Assembly: GCF_003443675.1 (NCBI RefSeq)
Contig: NZ_CP031963.1
Coordinates: forward strand, 5,554,501 to 5,618,500
From: Aquimarina sp. BL5
GTDB taxonomy: Bacteria; Bacteroidota; Bacteroidia; Flavobacteriales; Flavobacteriaceae
Reading direction: 5' to 3'
Length of the DNA stretch: 64,000 nt
Under the pieces are notes generated by a model. That model did not search any database. It had not been told where the DNA came from and saw nothing but the letters and a program-made list of their open reading frames with translations. Positions 26,046 through 34,553 of the stretch are shown piece by piece (the first letter of the stretch is position 1; every line of letters begins with the position of its first letter). The position numbers and the translations under genes are program-made.

Positions 26046-26256
26046 TGGTTCTGACACACTTTTCATAGTGTGAAGGATTAAAAGGGAATCAGGTGAATGA
26101 ATTCTGAATTTAGAATTAATAAATCCTGAGCTGTTCCCGCAACTGTAAGCTGTGTTCGTCTATGACGGATGTTTGTTATTAATTCTTTATAACCACTGTA
26201 CGCCTCTGGCGGATGGGAAGGTAAATAACAAGACGCAAGCCAGGAGACCTGCCTAA
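26046..26256 (+). promoter_or_regulatory. Cobalamin riboswitch
   Basis: The AdoCbl riboswitch core is visible: AGGGAATC near 26083, the CTGTTCCCGCAACTGTAAGC-like region at about 26133-26152, CCACTG near 26193 and ATGGGAAGG near 26213-26221, then the B12 box GACGCAAGCCAGGAGACCTGCC at about 26233-26254. It controls the TonB receptor gene 90 bases downstream. The P-stem between CCACTG and ATGGGAAGG contains the dispersed palindrome TACGCC-TCT-GGCGGA at 26199-26213. The expression platform, with possible pairing of TTAAACTTTC and AGTTTAGG (about 26265-26295), likely acts on translation or termination. Confidence 0.93.
26199..26213. repeat. Dispersed palindrome inside riboswitch stem
   Basis: TACGCC-TCT-GGCGGA differs by one base from the TCCGCC-N3-GGCGGA family found at 10011, 10067, 31684 and 36763. 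It sits in the variable tip of a riboswitch hairpin. Confidence 0.6.
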
Positions 26257-26346
26257 TTCATTATGTTAAACTTTCGGGATAGAAGTTTAGGTATGGGTAA
26301 ACTGCATACTTTTTTCCGGTAATTGTAAAATTAAGTCATTTAGGAA

Positions 26347-28278
26347 ATGAACAAAAAAGTGTTTTTTGGGGCTACACTAATTATGTTAGGGGCTCAGGTT
26401 GTTTCGGCGCAAGATTCAATAAAAGAAGAAAAAGTAAACGAATTAGAGGAGGTGGTACTTTCTGATTCTAAATTTAAACTAAAAAGAGAACAAAGTGGTA
26501 AGGTAATTACCAAAATTACCTCTGAAGAATTAGAACGCAGTCAGGGACAATCTGTAGCCACAGTTTTAAATAGAGTAGCGGGAGTTTATGTAAACGGGAG
26601 TAATAATGCGGCAGGAGAACCATTGGGAGTTTATGTGCGTGGTGGGCGAAATCGACAGGTAGTGATTAGAATTGATGGAGTTACCGTAAGTGATCCCTCT
26701 ACGTCAGCGGGGGATTATGATCTTCGATTATTATCTACTAGCCAAATCGAATCTATAGAGATTCTAAAAGGAGCTTCTAGTACATTATATGGTTCTGGAG
26801 CCGCGGCAGCAGTAATTAATATTACTACAAAGTCTGAAGGAAAAGATGCAATATCAGGACAATTTTCTTCTAGTATCGGTACCAATCAATCACAGGATGA
26901 TCAGGACTATGACATAAATGAGTTTGTAAACTCAGCATCTATCAACGGAACCATAGGTAAAGTAAGTTATTTAGGAAGTCTTGCTCATCAATCAACGGAT
27001 GGTCTATCGGCAGCAGAGGCTGAAGGAGCGGAAAGTGATGCTTACAATAAATTTAATGTCTCGGCCAAATTGGGATATCAGTGGAGCAAGAATTTTAAGT
27101 TTCATTTTTTTGGAAACTTAGATCAATATAAGACCGATTTTGATGGAGGCGCAGGATTTGATGCAGATAACCAGTTTGATAGCCGTCAATTAAGAGGTGG
27201 GTCATTTTGGGAAGCAAAATACCCTAATGGAAGCTTCACCTTTGTAGATAGTTATGCATTATTAGAAAGAGAATTTATGTCTGGTTTTCCTTCCAGATAT
27301 GAAAGTAAGATTTATACGTTTGATGCTTATAATAAGTATAACTTTAATAATACATTATACACTGTAGTTGGTGCAAATGGTTCTTATAGTGACTTTAATC
27401 TTTTTAGTATTCCTTTTGGAAGTGATGATTTAGTACAAACGATTAATGATAATGAAGCGGATTTTGATATTATTGATCCCTATATCAATTTAGTATATGT
27501 ATCTAAATTTGGGTTGAATGTTAATGCAGGAGGAAGACTAAATATTCATAGTGCTTATGGTAACCATTTAGTTTATAATATTAATCCATCGTTTACATAT
27601 ACTTTCGGAGGGAATTATATCAAAGCATTAGCATCGTATAGTACAGCCTATATTACACCGTCATTATTTCAATTGTTTGATACTGCTTTTTTTAGTGGAA
27701 ATCCTGATTTAGAGCCAGAAGAAAGTAGAACCATAGAAGGAGGGATAGAACTATCTCACGAAAAAAGAGCTACCATAAGTGTAGTATACTTTAATAGAAA
27801 ATCAGAAAATTTTATCACTTTTGATCCTAACACTTTTGTAAATTTCAATTCACCAAATGACATTAAAGTTGATGGTGTAGAATTAGAGTTTAATGCAAAA
27901 CTATTAGAGGATAAGTTATCTTTTGGCGGTAATTATACCTACACCAATATTTCAAGATTAGAAAATGATATTAGAATTCCTGAACATAGCATCCAGGCTA
28001 ATATTGGATATCAATTATCGGGTAAAACGTATACTTCTTTAAGTTATCAATATAATGGCGAACGTACGGATACTAATTTTGACCCCGTTACATTTGCGCC
28101 AACACCTGTTCCATTAGATAGTTATGGGATATTAGATTTTTATATTAGTCATCAACTTTTGAGTAATATGACAGTTTTTGCTGCTATGAACAATATTACA
28201 AACGAAGAGTATCAAGAGATATTTGGATTTAGTACCAGAGGAAGAAATGCTAGAATAGGGGTTAACCTGAAATTCTAG
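26347..28278 (+). CDS. btuB: TonB-dependent cobalamin receptor
   Basis: A 643-residue outer-membrane receptor. It has a signal peptide (cleavage after VVSAQ near 22), a TonB-box-like ELEEVVLSD, a plug domain (about 50-160) with GVYVRGGRNRQVVIRIDGV and LKGASSTLYGSGAAAAVINI, and a 22-strand barrel ending in Phe (VNLKF). Regulation by the upstream cobalamin riboswitch supports B12 transport, with BtuFCD on the inner side. Confidence 0.93.
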   Translation: MNKKVFFGATLIMLGAQVVSAQDSIKEEKVNELEEVVLSDSKFKLKREQSGKVITKITSEELERSQGQSVATVLNRVAGVYVNGSNNAAGEPLGVYVRGGRNRQVVIRIDGVTVSDPSTSAGDYDLRLLSTSQIESIEILKGASSTLYGSGAAAAVINITTKSEGKDAISGQFSSSIGTNQSQDDQDYDINEFVNSASINGTIGKVSYLGSLAHQSTDGLSAAEAEGAESDAYNKFNVSAKLGYQWSKNFKFHFFGNLDQYKTDFDGGAGFDADNQFDSRQLRGGSFWEAKYPNGSFTFVDSYALLEREFMSGFPSRYESKIYTFDAYNKYNFNNTLYTVVGANGSYSDFNLFSIPFGSDDLVQTINDNEADFDIIDPYINLVYVSKFGLNVNAGGRLNIHSAYGNHLVYNINPSFTYTFGGNYIKALASYSTAYITPSLFQLFDTAFFSGNPDLEPEESRTIEGGIELSHEKRATISVVYFNRKSENFITFDPNTFVNFNSPNDIKVDGVELEFNAKLLEDKLSFGGNYTYTNISRLENDIRIPEHSIQANIGYQLSGKTYTSLSYQYNGERTDTNFDPVTFAPTPVPLDSYGILDFYISHQLLSNMTVFAAMNNITNEEYQEIFGFSTRGRNARIGVNLKF

Positions 28279-28300
28279 AGTTATTTTTATATAGAAAAGT

Positions 28301-28336
28301 AAAAACGCCTAAACTAGCAGTTTAGGCGTTTTTTAT
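28301..28336. terminator. Bidirectional terminator between btuB and S41 gene
   Basis: AAAAACGCCTAAACT (28301-28315) and AGTTTAGGCGTTTTT (28319-28333) form a perfect 15-bp stem with a 3-base loop; T runs on both strands serve the two convergent genes. Confidence 0.9.
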
Positions 28337-28358
28337 TAGATTAGTTTTTACTGGAAAA

Positions 28359-29807
28359 TTATTTTTGTAATTCAGAAAAATCTGTGTCTTTATACATTCT
28401 TAGATAATTAGGTTTGCTCATCTTACTTTCACCTATAATTTCTAATTCGAGAGTGTTATATTGTGATGGAGATCTGTTACCTAAAATATTATCAATAGCT
28501 GCTTTTAATAATGGTTCATTAGGATCACCTAATATTCCTAGGTTCGAGAAATCTTCAGCAACTTCAATTTCTGGAGTAAAACCACCAAAATAATCTGTAA
28601 ATCCTACAGAATTTATAGATCTAAGAACCAAAGGTTGTAGTGCATAGGTGTGTCCTGTATTGGCCCCATTTCGTCCAAAATTATTTGAATCATATATAGT
28701 TCTTGAAGCCTGAAATTTTCCTCTAGTAGTGGAACCAACCTGAATTACATTGATATAAGGGTCTAGTCCATTAATTACTAGTTCACTCGCCGATGCAGAA
28801 CTTCTGGTTGTTAATACATAGACTCTATTTAGGTTTAAGCTATTAATACCAGCACCAGTTCTGATTTGATTATCGAAACGATTGGTATCGCCAAATTGTT
28901 CTTGTCGATCTACATTCCATTCTTCTGTAGTAAATATTCGTCCATTAAATTGTCCTGTAATCATGCTAGATAAGTCAATTGCAGTAATAACAGAGCCTCC
29001 ACCATTGTATCGTAAATCTAATATAAGGTCTGTAACATTATCAGACGCAAACTGCCCAAAAGCAGTATTTAATTGAGCATCAAAATCCCCTGTGAATTCA
29101 TTATACATTAAATATCCAACTGGATTTCCATCTACATCTAAGGTTTTTGCAAGAAAAACAGGGTTTTCTGTATACTGTGTTTTGGTAAGGGAAATGGATG
29201 TACCTGTCGGAGTTACATCATTTCCATCAAAAGTAGCAAGACCAATTGTATACGTATCTGGAGCTAATAGTTGTCTGAAATTCTGTTCGGTAATCTGAGT
29301 GCCATCTATCGTATTAAAAATAACACCTCTCTCAATTCCTTTTGTCTCTGCATCGGTTCCAGGAAGTATATAGCGTACATATCCAAATACATTAGATGCA
29401 TTATTAGGATACCTAGCCAAGCCGAACTCCATTCCATTATTTCTGGTGATTCCATCAAGAGCTTGTTCTAATGCAATATAATCATCGACCATAAAACTGA
29501 AATCATCCACTTTTATTTGTTCCGAGCCTACAGTTACCGTTTCCTGGGTTCTTAATCCTTCAAAAATAGCTTCGGGAGAAGAGAAACTATTAAGAAAATC
29601 ACCATACTCTTTATTAGAAGAAAAGCGATCGTTTGCTAGATCTGCTACATCAGCTTTGTAGACATAAAAAGCATTCATGCCTTTCCAGATAAAATCATTA
29701 ATTTCCTGTACCCCTGATATTCTTAATACATCATCATTATCCTCAAAACAACTAGTGAACATACTCATGGATAAAAGGAGTAATGCAAAATACTTCAGGA
29801 ATTTCAT
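28359..29807 (-). CDS. S41-family peptidase lipoprotein
   Basis: A 482-residue exported lipoprotein (LLLSMSMFTSCFEDN, lipid Cys near 20) with a PDZ-like middle and a C-terminal processing peptidase domain. The Ser motif is VYVLTTRSSASASELVINGL near 325-344 and the lysine region is STTRGKFQASRTIY near 362-375. The N-terminal DUF-like helical segment (about 30-110) precedes the PDZ. Substrates are unknown. It converges on btuB across a shared terminator. Confidence 0.9.
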   Translation of the reverse strand: MKFLKYFALLLLSMSMFTSCFEDNDDVLRISGVQEINDFIWKGMNAFYVYKADVADLANDRFSSNKEYGDFLNSFSSPEAIFEGLRTQETVTVGSEQIKVDDFSFMVDDYIALEQALDGITRNNGMEFGLARYPNNASNVFGYVRYILPGTDAETKGIERGVIFNTIDGTQITEQNFRQLLAPDTYTIGLATFDGNDVTPTGTSISLTKTQYTENPVFLAKTLDVDGNPVGYLMYNEFTGDFDAQLNTAFGQFASDNVTDLILDLRYNGGGSVITAIDLSSMITGQFNGRIFTTEEWNVDRQEQFGDTNRFDNQIRTGAGINSLNLNRVYVLTTRSSASASELVINGLDPYINVIQVGSTTRGKFQASRTIYDSNNFGRNGANTGHTYALQPLVLRSINSVGFTDYFGGFTPEIEVAEDFSNLGILGDPNEPLLKAAIDNILGNRSPSQYNTLELEIIGESKMSKPNYLRMYKDTDFSELQK

Positions 29808-29918
29808 AGACTTTTTTTATTTTATATAACCCTAAAAATAGGGACTTTATTATAATTTCAAAAAAATGATGTAACAAATTACAGATGTAGTCGTCTCCCT
29901 TATATAAAGCTAACAAGT

Positions 29919-29926
29919 TAGTTTTG
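29919..29926 (+). promoter_or_regulatory. Probable promoter -7 box of ECF sigma operon
   Basis: TAGTTTTG is a perfect TAnnTTTG, about 25 bases before the small ORF at 29951 and 110 bases before the sigma factor gene. Confidence 0.5.
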
Positions 29927-29950
29927 TAACAACCAACCAACAAATATGAA

Positions 29951-30040
29951 ATGAGCTATAACGAAGAATTAAATATTAATTATAAAGTGTTGTTAGCGAA
30001 TTCCATCTGTCAATTGGGAAAAAATAGACTGAACAGATGA
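29951..30040 (+). CDS. Possible 29-codon upstream ORF of sigma gene
   Basis: Starting MSYNEELNINYKVLLANS and ending LGKNRLNR, this reading frame stops at TGA 30038-30040, overlapping the sigma ATG (30037-30039) as ATGA. It starts 25 bases after a perfect -7 box. The spacing suggests translational coupling, but the protein is unremarkable and it may be non-functional. Confidence 0.35.
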   Translation: MSYNEELNINYKVLLANSICQLGKNRLNR

Positions 30041-30546
30041 AAGAAAGAGCATTTATAACACTTACTAATGGTTTTAAAGACAAGCTATATAGGTTGGCTA
30101 AAAGATTGTTGGTAAGTAATGAGGAAGCAGAGGACGCTACCCAAGAAGTACTGTTAAAGCTATGGAGGAATAAAACCAAAATGGCAGAGTATAAAAATGT
30201 GGAAGCATTCGCGATGACAATGACCAAAAACTATTGCTATGATAAGTTAAAGGCAAAAGAAACTGGAAATTTAAAGATTGTACATAGTAATTATAAAGAT
30301 GAGCAGCCTTCATTACAGAGATCAGTAGAGGCAAGAGATAGTCTGGATTGGGTAGGTAAGATCATGGACGGATTGCCTGAACAACAGCGAATGATTGTCC
30401 AGCTTAGAGATATAGAACAATATGATAATGCAGAAATAGCGGAAATGCTAGAAATGAACGAAACAGCAGTGCGAGTGGCATTATCCAGAGGAAGAAAAAC
30501 AATACGAAAAGAATTATTAAAAAAACACAATTATGGAGTTGTCTAA
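30037..30546 (+). CDS. ECF-type RNA polymerase sigma factor
   Basis: A 169-residue sigma-70 family ECF protein. Region 2 shows LYRLAKRLLVSNEEAEDATQ then EVLLKLW near 15-40, and region 4 shows LPEQQRMIVQLRDIEQYDNAEIA then VRVALSRGRKTIRKEL near 112-160. Its gene overlaps the next, anti-sigma-like, gene by 14 bases. Confidence 0.93.
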   Translation: MKERAFITLTNGFKDKLYRLAKRLLVSNEEAEDATQEVLLKLWRNKTKMAEYKNVEAFAMTMTKNYCYDKLKAKETGNLKIVHSNYKDEQPSLQRSVEARDSLDWVGKIMDGLPEQQRMIVQLRDIEQYDNAEIAEMLEMNETAVRVALSRGRKTIRKELLKKHNYGVV

Positions 30547-31015
30547 CATAGAGAAATTACTGGAAAAGTATTTTGAAGGAGAAACGACCCTTTCTGAAGA
30601 AAAAGAATTAAAGGTTTATTTTACCGGAGAAAGCGTGCCGTCACACTTAGAGAGATACAAAGATTTATTTCAGTTTTTTTCTGATGAAAGTCAAGTAACC
30701 GCTACTTCAGAGGTTACGTTAAGTACCAATCGAGTACCTTGGTATACCTGGATAGGTGTAGCAGCATCAATAGCTTTAATTGTGGGGCTATTTATAAAAG
30801 ATGTTCCGCCGGGAGTTGATCCAGAAGGAGTTTATGGTACCTATGACGATCCTGAAATAGCATTACAAAAAACCAAAGAAGCCCTTAATTTGGTTGCTAA
30901 ATTAATGAATGAGGGTAAAAAGGATCTAGTATACCTGAATGAGTTTGATACGGCTAAAAAAGAATTGGTGTATCTAAATGAGTTCGAAAGTGCTAAAAAT
31001 AAATTGATAAAATAA
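30533..31015 (+). CDS. Putative anti-sigma factor, single-pass membrane protein
   Basis: A 160-residue protein with a cytoplasmic N-terminus (MELSNIEKLLEKYFEGETTL, similar to flavobacterial anti-sigma N-termini), a single membrane helix WYTWIGVAASIALIVGLFI near 72-90, and an extracytoplasmic tail with an internal repeat LVYLNEFDTAK / LVYLNEFESAK at the C-terminus. Overlap with the ECF sigma gene supports an anti-sigma role; it lacks a zinc motif. Confidence 0.75.
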   Translation: MELSNIEKLLEKYFEGETTLSEEKELKVYFTGESVPSHLERYKDLFQFFSDESQVTATSEVTLSTNRVPWYTWIGVAASIALIVGLFIKDVPPGVDPEGVYGTYDDPEIALQKTKEALNLVAKLMNEGKKDLVYLNEFDTAKKELVYLNEFESAKNKLIK

Positions 31016-31065
31016 AAACGAATATTATTTTCCCGAATATGGGAGTCTTTAAAAATGATTTAATT

Positions 31066-31599
31066 ATGAAAAAGTTTGCAATCGTAATATTAGTAGCATT
31101 AGTACCATATCTGTCTGTTGCTCAGAGTAATTTTGATAAATATGAAGACATGAACGATGTGTCATCTGTTGTGGTAACCAGTAAAATGTTTAAACTATTA
31201 AGCAAAATGGATCTGGAAAGCAATGATCCCGAAGTGAAGGAGTATATAAACTTAGTAGAGAATATTAAAAATATTAAAGTTTTTGCTACAGAAAACAATG
31301 AAATCGGTCAGAAGATGAAAGCGGATGTGCAGAAATACCTAAAAAGTACTTCGTTAGATGAGCTGATGCGAGTAAAGAGTGATGGTAAAAATGTGAAGTT
31401 TTATTCTAAGCCGGGTAAAAATGACAATTTTGTAACAGAACTGTTTATGTTCATGGAAGGAATGGAAAATGATGGAGGACCTAATACAGTAGTACTAACA
31501 ATAACTGGTGATATTGACTTAAGACAAGTGTCCAAAATTGCCGATCACCTTAATGTTCCTGGAGGACAGGAGCTAAAGAAAGTGAAAAAGAAAAATTAA
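31066..31599 (+). CDS. DUF4252 protein 1
   Basis: A 177-residue exported protein. The ATG at 31066 gives a signal peptide MKKFAIVILVALVPYLSVAQ. The mature part (NDVSSVVVTSKMFKLLSKM, KNIKVFATENNEI) matches the DUF4252 pattern. It is encoded 50 bases after the anti-sigma-like gene and is likely a periplasmic output or target of this ECF locus. Function unknown. Confidence 0.8.
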   Translation: MKKFAIVILVALVPYLSVAQSNFDKYEDMNDVSSVVVTSKMFKLLSKMDLESNDPEVKEYINLVENIKNIKVFATENNEIGQKMKADVQKYLKSTSLDELMRVKSDGKNVKFYSKPGKNDNFVTELFMFMEGMENDGGPNTVVLTITGDIDLRQVSKIADHLNVPGGQELKKVKKKN

Positions 31600-31627
31600 G
31601 CTTTTATATTTAGTTTAAGTTACACCC

Positions 31628-31661
31628 AAGCTTCTTCAGATGTAATGATCTGAGGAAGCTT
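31628..31661. repeat. Long hairpin between the two DUF4252 genes
   Basis: AAGCTTCTTCAGAT (31628-31641) and ATCTGAGGAAGCTT (31648-31661) pair over 14 positions with one G-U wobble and a 6-base loop. No T run follows, so it may regulate relative mRNA stability of the two genes rather than terminate. Confidence 0.55.
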
Positions 31662-31683
31662 ATCATCAATCAATCAACCTTAG

Positions 31684-31698
31684 TCTGCCCTAGGCGGA
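31684..31698. repeat. TCTGCC-N3-GGCGGA dispersed palindrome
   Basis: One mismatch from the TCCGCC-N3-GGCGGA unit seen at 10011, 10067, 26199 and 36763; lies 16 bases before the second DUF4252 gene. Confidence 0.5.
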
Positions 31699-31713
31699 TC
31701 AAAACCAATTAAA

Positions 31714-32256
31714 ATGAAAAATATAATAAAACTAGTAGGCGTAGCCTGTGTAATGTTACTAATGAGTTGTAATAATGGAGCTTCATTACAAAAATATTTT
31801 GTAGATCATCAAGACGATTCGGATTTTGTAGCGGTAGATGTAGCTACAAGTCTTTTGGATACCGATAAAGTAGCGCTTTCTAAAGAAGAGAAAGAAGCAT
31901 TGGAGAGTATTAAGAAAGTCAATTTTTTAGCATTGCCACTTAAAGATAAAACCAAAGCCAGGTATGAAGAAGAAAAAACGACTATCAATACGATACTCAA
32001 TTCCGATAAGTATGAAACCTTAATGAGGTTTGGTTCTAATGGAACAAAAGCGGTACTTAAATTTCAAGGAGATGAAGATAATATTGATGAAATGATTGTA
32101 TTTGCTTCTAATAAAGAAAGAGGTTTAGCATTAGTAAGAGTTTTAGGAGATGATATGAAACCGGAAAATGTTGCCAAATTAATGAATGCCATTGATAAAG
32201 GAGACGTGGATATGGATGCTTTTAAGAATATAATTGGGAATATCAATATAGACTAA
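31714..32256 (+). CDS. DUF4252 lipoprotein 2
   Basis: A 180-residue lipoprotein with signal LVGVACVMLLMSCNNG (lipid Cys at about 19). It is a distant paralogue of the preceding DUF4252 protein, sharing the pattern of a short valine-rich strand, a long Glu/Lys-rich middle and a C-terminal LVRVLGDDMKPENVAKLMNA segment. It ends the ECF-linked operon before a bidirectional terminator. Confidence 0.8.
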   Translation: MKNIIKLVGVACVMLLMSCNNGASLQKYFVDHQDDSDFVAVDVATSLLDTDKVALSKEEKEALESIKKVNFLALPLKDKTKARYEEEKTTINTILNSDKYETLMRFGSNGTKAVLKFQGDEDNIDEMIVFASNKERGLALVRVLGDDMKPENVAKLMNAIDKGDVDMDAFKNIIGNINID

Positions 32257-32295
32257 TATATGCTGTACTAAAAGTGATCTAAAAAGATAGAAAAC

Positions 32296-32331
32296 AAAAA
32301 AGCTTCGACTAATACCAGTCGAAGCTTTTTT
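32296..32331. terminator. Bidirectional terminator
   Basis: AAAAAAGCTTCGACT (32296-32310) with AGTCGAAGCTTTTTT (32317-32331) and loop AATACC; T runs serve both the DUF4252 gene and convergent purB. Confidence 0.9.
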
Positions 32332-32361
32332 GTTTAATCACTGTAAAATATATTCCGTCAA

Positions 32362-33705
32362 CTATATCCCTGTATAGTTAGAGGGTGTAATAGTTTTTAG
32401 TTCTGATTTGATAGCATCTGAAACTTCTAGTGTTTCTATAAACTCGGCAATAGAATTTTGGTTTATCGTAGCGTTCGTTCTAGTTAATCCTTTTAGTGCT
32501 TCATAAGGATTAGGATATCCTTCTCTTCTTAGTATCGTCTGAATAGCTTCTGCTACTACCGCCCAATTATTCTCAAGATCCTGAGCAAACTTCTCTTCAT
32601 TCAATAATAATTTGTTCAACCCTTTTAGTGTTGCTTGAAATGCAATCAAAGTATGTCCGAAAGGAACTCCCACATTTCTTAGTACAGTGCTATCCGTAAG
32701 ATCACGCTGTAATCGACTTACAGGAAGTTTTGCAGATAAGTGTTCGAATAAGGCATTGGCAATACCAATATTTCCTTCACTATTTTCAAAATCAATAGGA
32801 TTTACCTTATGTGGCATCGCAGAAGATCCAACTTCACCTTTTTTGATTTTTTGTTTAAAGTAATCCATAGAAACGTATGTCCATACATCACGATCCAAAT
32901 CTAAGATAATCGTATTTATACGTTTTAATCCATCAAATAAAGCGGCCATATGATCATAGTGCTCTATTTGAGTCGTTGGAAAAGAATGATGTAAACCCAA
33001 TTTTTCTTGTACAAAACGAGTTCCAAACGCTTTCCAATCGATAGTAGGATACGCAACTTTATGCGCATTGTAGTTTCCTGTAGCTCCACCAAATTTTGCA
33101 GCACTTGGAATGTCATTTAGCAAATCAAATTGTGCTTCTAACCGCGTCACATAAACCTGAAACTCTTTTCCTAATCGGGTAGGAGAAGCAGGTTGTCCGT
33201 GTGTGCGTGCTAACATCGAAATTTCAGACCATTCTTCTACTAAAGATTTTAATTTATCCTTTAATTCTAAATATTGAGGAATGTATACATCGCCAACAGC
33301 TTCTTTAATACTTAAAGGGATAGCCGTATTGTTTATATCCTGAGAGGTTAGTCCAAAATGAATAAACTCTTTATACTCTTGTAAACCAAGGATATCAAAC
33401 TTCTCCTTGATAAAATACTCAACTGCTTTTACATCATGGTTAGTTACTTTTTCAATATCCTTTATAGCTTGTGCATCTTCAGTAGAAAACTGAGTATAGA
33501 TTTCTCGTAATTTTCCAAAAATTGATGTGTCAATACTCTTTAATTGTGGTAGTGGTATTTCGCATAAAGCGATAAAATATTCTATTTCTACCAGTACACG
33601 ATATTTTATTAAGGCTTCTTCACTAAAATAAGCACTTAATGATTGTGTTTTAGAAGCATAGCGACCATCTATAGGTGAAATAGCTTGCAAAGGAGATAAT
33701 GACAT
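32362..33705 (-). CDS. purB: Adenylosuccinate lyase
   Basis: A 447-residue fumarase/aspartase superfamily enzyme of purine synthesis (cleaves SAICAR and adenylosuccinate). The signature GSSAMPHKVNPIDFENSEGN is near 291-310 and TSQDINNTAIPLSI near 118-131; H in ARTHGQPASPTRLGKE near 160-175. It has a perfect -7 box at 33728-33735. Confidence 0.96.
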   Translation of the reverse strand: MSLSPLQAISPIDGRYASKTQSLSAYFSEEALIKYRVLVEIEYFIALCEIPLPQLKSIDTSIFGKLREIYTQFSTEDAQAIKDIEKVTNHDVKAVEYFIKEKFDILGLQEYKEFIHFGLTSQDINNTAIPLSIKEAVGDVYIPQYLELKDKLKSLVEEWSEISMLARTHGQPASPTRLGKEFQVYVTRLEAQFDLLNDIPSAAKFGGATGNYNAHKVAYPTIDWKAFGTRFVQEKLGLHHSFPTTQIEHYDHMAALFDGLKRINTIILDLDRDVWTYVSMDYFKQKIKKGEVGSSAMPHKVNPIDFENSEGNIGIANALFEHLSAKLPVSRLQRDLTDSTVLRNVGVPFGHTLIAFQATLKGLNKLLLNEEKFAQDLENNWAVVAEAIQTILRREGYPNPYEALKGLTRTNATINQNSIAEFIETLEVSDAIKSELKTITPSNYTGI

Positions 33706-33727
33706 AGTGTTGTTTTTTTGAAAGCTG

Positions 33728-33735
33728 CAAAGATA
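33728..33735 (-). promoter_or_regulatory. Probable purB promoter -7 box
   Basis: CAAAGATA on the plus strand is TATCTTTG on the minus strand, a perfect TAnnTTTG, 23 bases before the purB start, the same offset as at cobU. Confidence 0.6.
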
Positions 33736-33807
33736 ATTTATTTAATCACGAATTACGAAGTACGAAGAATGATTTTTTGATGAAATATAGGTTAGTGGTT
33801 GAGAGGT

Positions 33808-33839
33808 GAGTTTTTGAGTTTTTGAGTTTTTGAGTTTTT
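33808..33839. repeat. GAGTTTTT octamer repeat
   Basis: Four perfect tandem copies of GAGTTTTT. A two-copy version lies at about 34518-34533. Such units are prone to slippage. Confidence 0.8.
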
Positions 33840-33900
33840 CGATTTTAATAATTTCACTTCTAACTTCCAACTCCTGACTTTTTTCAGATTTAATAATTTC

Positions 33901-33928
33901 CATCAACCATCAACCATCAACCATCAAC
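33901..33928. repeat. CATCAAC heptamer repeat
   Basis: Four tandem copies of CATCAAC immediately before the HEAT-like gene's stop codon. Confidence 0.8.
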
Positions 33929-33931
33929 TAA

Positions 33932-34483
33932 TCATAGTTTCTTCAATATCATTCTGGATCTTGCCTTGTAGGCAGCACTGCTATTGTGATAGTTATTCTC
34001 TAAAATAATTTTAAGTTCTGGATGTACCCAATCGAATTCTGTGCCTAGTAGATATAAATTAGTAATAGAATAAGCCTTTGGAGCTACTTTCTGATCAGAG
34101 ATCAACCAATCAAAACATGCTTCAGTTATTTTTTCTCTATATGTAGAGGTAAGGTATTTGCGTACTTCAGTATTTTTGTTTTTATAATAAGCTAGGATCA
34201 GATATTCGCATATTTTAGCAGTAGGCCTTACAGCAGGGTCTTGATATACGTGCGGAAGTAATTTCACGAATGAATCTAAATATGGTAAAATGGTTTCTAG
34301 ACTATTTTTACACAAAAATTCTAACCCCCAGGAAGCTTTACAAGAAATTTCGTCATCCACCTGATGACATATGTTTAGTAGTTGAGGTAGCAGCTCTGGA
34401 TTTTGTAAAATCAGATTGGCAAAATAATTCCGTTTTTCTCTAGAGTGATTGGTGTTTCTAATTTCCTCTTCTAGATTGATCAT
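33932..34483 (-). CDS. HEAT-like helical repeat protein
   Basis: A 183-residue soluble protein of alternating helices with HEAT-like repeats (ANLILQNPELLPQLLNICHQVDDEISCKASWGLEFLCK). It has no signal peptide. In flavobacteria proteins like this often follow purB, which is also its neighbour here, although simple repeats separate them. Function unknown. Confidence 0.7.
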   Translation of the reverse strand: MINLEEEIRNTNHSREKRNYFANLILQNPELLPQLLNICHQVDDEISCKASWGLEFLCKNSLETILPYLDSFVKLLPHVYQDPAVRPTAKICEYLILAYYKNKNTEVRKYLTSTYREKITEACFDWLISDQKVAPKAYSITNLYLLGTEFDWVHPELKIILENNYHNSSAAYKARSRMILKKL

Positions 34484-34553
34484 CTTGGTTTATATATTTT
34501 TATTTTTCGATTGTTTTGAGTTTTTGAGTTTTTCAAATTTTGTAATTTCCCTA

